A DNA stretch of 64,000 bases from Solanum dulcamara (taxonomy: Eukaryota > Streptophyta > Magnoliopsida > Solanales > Solanaceae), in the NCBI RefSeq assembly GCF_947179165.1, contig NC_077243.1:11146001-11210000 (forward strand), in the 5' to 3' direction. Positions 58,101-64,000 of the stretch are shown here, piece after piece. Within the stretch, counting starts at the first letter, position 1. Each line of letters opens with the position of its first letter. The notes under the pieces are model-generated. The model was not told the origin of the DNA. It saw only the letters and a list, made by a program, of their open reading frames with translations, and did not search any database. Both the position numbers and the translations under genes were made by a program.

Positions 58101-58921
58101 TTGTGTTAAGTTAGATTTTTTAGTTCCATTCATCCAGGCATACTATTATTTTGCTTGACTAGTCTTTTTACAATTTTAGGGTGAAGTGCGGGACCCTGAA
58201 AAGCTAAAGCTTGAGAGAGAGGAATTTGAAAGGCGAAGGCGAGAAGGTGTGTGTTTTCTGTTGTTGCATGTATGGAAGTGCACAATCACATTTTTGGAAC
58301 CACCTCTTTATTTGTTTATCTGCTTATTCAGAGGAAGCACTTAGGTCTCTTTTTTTTGATAGCACGTGTGGAATTTCTCAATTGCATCTCTGAAAGCACC
58401 TCTTTATTTGTTTATATATGCTTATTATTCAGAGAAAGCTCGCTTGCAAGCTGAAGCTAAGGCTGCTGAAGAGGCTCGTAAAAGAGCTGAGGCAGAAGCT
58501 GCTGCAGAAGCCAAAAGGAAACGGGAACTTGAAAGAGAAGCTGCCCGTCAGGCACTCCAGAAGGTAAAGACAGATGGCGTTGCAGTTATTGGTATTATCT
58601 TCTTAACCGTCACTTTGTAACTCTTAAATCATGTGTTAGCAGATGGAGAAGACTGTTGAAATCAATGAGAACAGCAGATTTATGGAAGATCTGGAATTGT
58701 TCAGAGCTGCTCCAGATGAACAGCTAGAGAGCTTCATTGAGGATTCTAGTCCTGGTCATTCTGAGAATGTTCTTGGGAGTTTCAAATTTAAGGCAAGTAG
58801 TAATCCGTTGGAGCAACTTGGATTATATATGAAGGAAGAAGATGAAGAGGAGGATGAAGAAGCTGAACCACATAGCATCCCTGATGTATCAAATGATCCT
58901 GAGGAAGGAGAGATTGATTGA
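52165..58921 (+). CDS. GTE-type (BET) bromodomain protein, 781 residues, 10 coding exons
   Basis: Likely coding exons: 52165-53499, 53604-53652, 53790-53945, 57420-57493, 57603-57666, 57800-57874, 57959-58074, 58180-58246, 58433-58563, 58643-58921; all junctions are GT-AG and keep frame. The start [16 protein letters not shown] is conserved in plant GTE8/9/10-like proteins. The bromodomain spans about residues 207-308, with [24 protein letters not shown] and the acetyl-lysine-binding Asn at about 286 ([11 protein letters not shown]). The NET domain is about 362-430 ([37 protein letters not shown]). Then come an acidic, Ser-rich stretch, a charged coiled coil (about 630-690) with Ala/Glu/Lys repeats, and an acidic end ([11 protein letters not shown] ... 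EEGEID). Such proteins bind acetylated histones in the nucleus and regulate transcription. Intron 3 (3.47 kb) holds a MITE with a nested SINE. The donor at 53946 (GTTGGT) is weak. Confidence 0.92.
56993..57364. mobile_element. MITE in GTE intron 3, host of a SINE
   Basis: The left end GGGTGTTTGAATTGACTTAT, then TTAAGTGACTTTGGCTTTTA, pairs with the inverse of the right end (GGGGTGTTTGGATGGGATTA, then TTTAAAGTGACTTATAAGCT). Flank duplication not resolved. Confidence 0.6.
57111..57303 (-). mobile_element. tRNA-derived SINE nested in the intronic MITE
   Basis: Read on the minus strand: A-box-like GGTGGCCCAGTGGTTTGGGC, B-box-like GTTCTCAACCCC, then a body with AGCTCATCGCACCGGACTTG, GCGGGTTACCTCTCC and GGGTTTTACCTGTGCGCACC, ending CCAACTTTTGGC before a T/A-rich tail. 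It is a common Solanaceae repeat and a different family from the SINE at 21619. Confidence 0.65.
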
Positions 58922-59665
58922 TATCTCTTTAATACTTTGTCCAATTGGCAAGTCGATGCGGGTGATTTTCTTCAGAATCCTTGCTTGGTGGTTTAATTGA
59001 ACTCTCATTTTGTCGTCTCAGGGTGGACTCTGTGGAAAAAAATAGTGGGGATACACGAGTGAAGTCATGACCTAGGGTCTCTTTAAGTTGATGCAAGTGT
59101 CCTCCAGCTCGGATACTTCAGAAGAGACTTGTCTGTCCAACATAGCTAGCCATCTTATATTAATATTTCAGATTCTTTTGCTCGTGTATAAGCTGGGATG
59201 ACATAAGTTGGTTATCTGTCCAGTGGAAGTAAAACAGTTTTGTTACATAGTTTAGTACTAGATTGCTGCTCGTGTTGTAGTAAAAGGAAAAAAATGTTGT
59301 TAAAAGGTGCGTTGGCTTTACCGTCCCCAAGTGTCGCTATTGCCTGAATCTTCCCTCTTTTTCAGTACCCTATGACAAGCGACCATAAAAAAAATGTGAA
59401 AATTCACATTTGTCAAAGCCTATAACTAGTGCAGAACATGTATAACGTCCATTCCAAGACAAATTTGGATCCAACAGGGACGAAAGTTAACCAGAAACAA
59501 ATTTGCTTCCCATTTTAAGAGAAAGGTAACAAGGTAAACCAGAAAAAATTACGATAAGGATTAGCTATTGACTCTACCTTTCTCTACCTATAAAATAGCA
59601 TAACTGATCGCCCTTTTCAATACACCACCACTTCATGGAAAACCAAATAGGAATGCTGAAAAATT
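58922..59665. other. 3' UTR and intergenic spacer between convergent GTE gene and FabG pseudogene
   Basis: The 3' UTR of the GTE gene probably ends by about 59300. No strict AATAAA was noted. The two loci face each other. Confidence 0.4.
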
Positions 59666-61318
<1,653 letters not shown>

Positions 61319-63898
61319 CTGCCAACAAAATAGGAAATTAAAATAAATTTAGGGGAAGATGTCAAATGGCCTACAGATGAACCTTATAGCTGTTATCAGA
61401 TTGCTGGTGAAACAAGTACTCCATGAGATAGTGTTTAACATTCTAAATAGCACTTAGTGATAGGATTGGAAATCATTTGTCAAACAAGTATTTAACTATT
61501 TTACTGTTATTACACATGAAATAGAAACAAAACCTTGCAAAGTTTGGTAAGGATCAGCTAATACAGAACAATCCAACCTCAGAAAGCAAGGGGTATCTGT
61601 TGATTGAATTCATTCCTGATTATGTACCACTAACAACGCTAATCGATTCTCCCTAATCCCAATGCAACCCCGGCATTTTAGGAGCATGGCATTCAATCTT
61701 TTTCTTTATGAAGGCAAATTGGTAAGGAAAGGTACTTTCATGTGGGTAAGGAGAACCTAAGTCACAGTACAATAGCATTGAAGATACTACAGTCGTTTGA
61801 CACTCCTGGTAAGCTTTCTTCATTTGTCAAACAAGCATTAGCCATTACTATCATTACACACAAAATAAAGACTTAGTCCTGCAATCTTTAGTAGCATCAG
61901 CTACTAATTACAAGAGCAAGCCTATCTTCTGGCTGCACATATTAAACAAAGCATCATGCCTTACCTGGTCACCAGATATCTTCACATGACTTTGGACTCA
62001 GCCTTTCATTAAAAAGGGACTAACCAGTACAAGTGCTCCCAAGGGTATTCTCACAGCACTATTGGTTTCGGTATATGAACTCATCAGATTAGTTGCTAGC
62101 TATTTTCTCATCAGAACCATTCTGAATTTTATCTGAAAAAACAGAGAACAGAATCACTTTGTCTATGGCCTACCAGTTTCTGGAGTTTTAGGAGATCTTG
62201 CTCTTCACTTCAGAAGATGTAGAACTGCTAGTATCCTTTAAGGAATCCAAGTATATATAATGTATTTTCCACAAGTCCTATAAAAGTCCAAACAAGAATT
62301 TCCGACTTAAATTCCTACAATTTCGGAAGTATTTCTAGAAAACAATGTTTACTTGCTATCCAAACCTATGATGAGTTCATATAATAGTTGTGGAGATGAA
62401 GCTTATAACAAGGAACAACAATTGGTACAACATGTTGGAAGGACTCAAATTTGAGTGGAGTTCCGTCATTTTAAACCTAACAAATCTCGGGTAATTCTAA
62501 GTGACATATGGCATCATTTTCAGTTGTTGGCAGGAAAACAGCACAAAAGTTGCCACACAACAAAAATTCCCCAGAACCCTTTTTGGAATCTTACTATCAA
62601 AAATCTCCTTTAAGGCTATATCGAGTAAAACTTAATTCAAATGAAACTGTTACTTTTACATGAATGCCCCTATTTTCCCATTCTGATGCTTTTACTCAAA
62701 CCTGATGTGTGCAGCAATGATCAAATCGTGAAAGACACGGCGGAGGTTTGAGAAATATGTTTGCGGAAAGTATCATAGAATGCAGGACAGCAGAGAACAC
62801 TCCAGAAAGTGAGCAAGACAAATCTAATTACAGGAATTTATCAGTTACAACATGAAATTGGACTTTATAGTTAGATGGAGAAGATAGTAAGCGTGAAACA
62901 ATATCTTAGACGGACTCAGAGATACCAAATTCTAAGTTGATAAAAGAACTGATTATAATTTACAATGGAACTGAGAAATACTAAAAGGTGCTGGACCATG
63001 GGTCTGTTAGCTGTGCCACATGCCCGATCTGTCAATCAATCAGAGGAGAAGACAAAGTAAAACGAATATAGATAGAAAGTAGTAAAAGACAGCGGCCTAG
63101 ACAAACCAAAATGAAGGCTTTTATTTATGCCCCAGTAAGTTGGATAACCTGTCTGGAGTTAAGCCATTTCGTCGAGGAAATCATTAAATACTACTAAGTC
63201 AAGGTCAAAATTGAAGCAGAAGAAATAATAGTGATATCAACCTCCCACCAAATGCCGTGCTGTTACCTATCACGAACAAGATGAGCCAGGAGAAATGATC
63301 AGCAAGACTTGAGGTTAGAGAGAAGTGGAATTGACAAAAAAGCAGAACAGACTGGAATGAGTATAGGTCAGAGGCAGATAGAGCTGGAACATGGAACTCC
63401 AATGCTATCACTGACCATGTCGGACTATGCAAATAGTTGTGGTAGTGCCCCGTGACTATGTACATGGTTTTTAGGAGGGGGGGATGGCAGTGCCGAAAAA
63501 GACAAGTAAAATTGAGCAGAACAGGCGAAGAATTATTCTTTATAAAAGAACCTATCCACACCATAAATTTGGTGCTGCGATTTGAGAAGAATCTGAAAGA
63601 AAATTGATAAAATATGAGAGATATGCCAAAAGCAAAAAGCTATAAAGGAGGGAAAGGGATTTGCAATTCGTGTTTAGGATATTAGAGTCTTATCTGAACT
63701 ATGAGGGAGGAGTATGGAGAAACTGAACAGGGAAATCAGGGGAGGGGAAGTTAATCAAACATATAACCGATGAATTTAAAAATTCTGCTATTGGAAGTGA
63801 AGGAACTTTGAAGCCAAAGAAAAAGGCATGTCATAAAAAGAGCGGTGAAAATTTTTAGACCTATGTTATTTAGTATTCAAGAGAGCAGTGCAAAACGT
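61319..63898. other. Gene-free stretch
   Basis: Mixed sequence of somewhat higher GC than the AT-rich deserts. I looked here for the missing FabG N-terminal exons (a Gly-rich GASRGIG motif on the minus strand) and did not see them. The minus-strand frame at 63205-63564 is rich in Ser/Leu/Phe and has no recognisable motif, so it is not called. Confidence 0.4.
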
Positions 63899-63994
63899 AT
63901 TAATTAAACAATATTAAAAGCTGATATACTTCAAAGAGAAGAATTGATTAATTAAACAATATTAAAAGCTGATATAATTCAAAGAGAAGAATTG
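63899..63994 (+). repeat. 48 bp tandem duplication, two copies
   Basis: Units 63899-63946 and 63947-63994 begin ATTAATTAAACAATATTAAA and end AGAGAAGAATTG, with one C/A difference. The near identity indicates a recent duplication. Confidence 0.9.
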
Positions 63995-64000
63995 AAAGGT

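Noticed and set aside
63205..63564. 119-codon minus-strand frame, Ser/Leu/Phe-rich
   Set aside because: No domain, no homologue recognised, no promoter or splice context; could be chance in a non-coding stretch.

Overview
This is plant nuclear DNA, very probably from Solanaceae. It is AT-rich with widely spaced genes, GT-AG introns and CT/TA-rich flanks, and it is packed with Ty1-copia elements, solo LTRs, Stowaway and hAT-type MITEs and tRNA-derived SINEs of the kind seen in tomato, potato and tobacco relatives. The species is inferred from repeat style and protein character only. No prokaryotic, organellar or CRISPR-like feature was seen.

Layout. 1-301: last coding part of a peroxisomal malate synthase (+). 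1.2-2.7 kb: decayed coding fragments on the minus strand (an EH-domain exon and an unrecognised protein). 2.8-22 kb: gene-free and repeat-rich, with MITEs, a palindromic GATACC/GGTATC array, an LTR fragment, a 2.08 kb solo LTR with a perfect target duplication, and several SINEs. 22.37-23.77 kb: an apparently intact single-exon gene of the plant DUF7950 type behind a promoter with several ACGT (G-box/ABRE-like) sites. 24-30 kb: repeats, including a degenerate tandem array and a long-TIR DNA transposon. 30.10-35.47 kb: a degenerate Ty1-copia element. 36.67-37.41 kb: an isolated 3' exon encoding a DUF4378 (TRM-like) C-terminus. 37.93-43.91 kb: a second, different degenerate copia element. 44-51 kb: LTR remnants, two copies of a palindromic GATGTATC repeat (one split by a 2.67 kb solo LTR) and a TACAAATACAATT-rich tract. 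51.3-58.92 kb: a complete multi-exon GTE/BET-type bromodomain gene (+). 59.67-61.32 kb: a multi-exon pseudogene of plastid-type 3-oxoacyl-ACP reductase (FabG) on the minus strand. 61.3-64 kb: no recognisable gene; ends in a 48 bp tandem duplication.

Only three loci look like working genes: malate synthase (glyoxylate cycle, cut by the window edge), the DUF7950 gene and the GTE bromodomain gene. They are unrelated in function and plant genes are normally monocistronic, so no pathway is implied by their proximity. Most of the remaining recognisable sequence is transposon insertion and decay. I found no clear new multi-gene system; the most unusual items are the palindromic arrays, the coding fragments at 1.2-2.7 kb, the orphan DUF4378 exon and the intron-retention ORF in the GTE gene.
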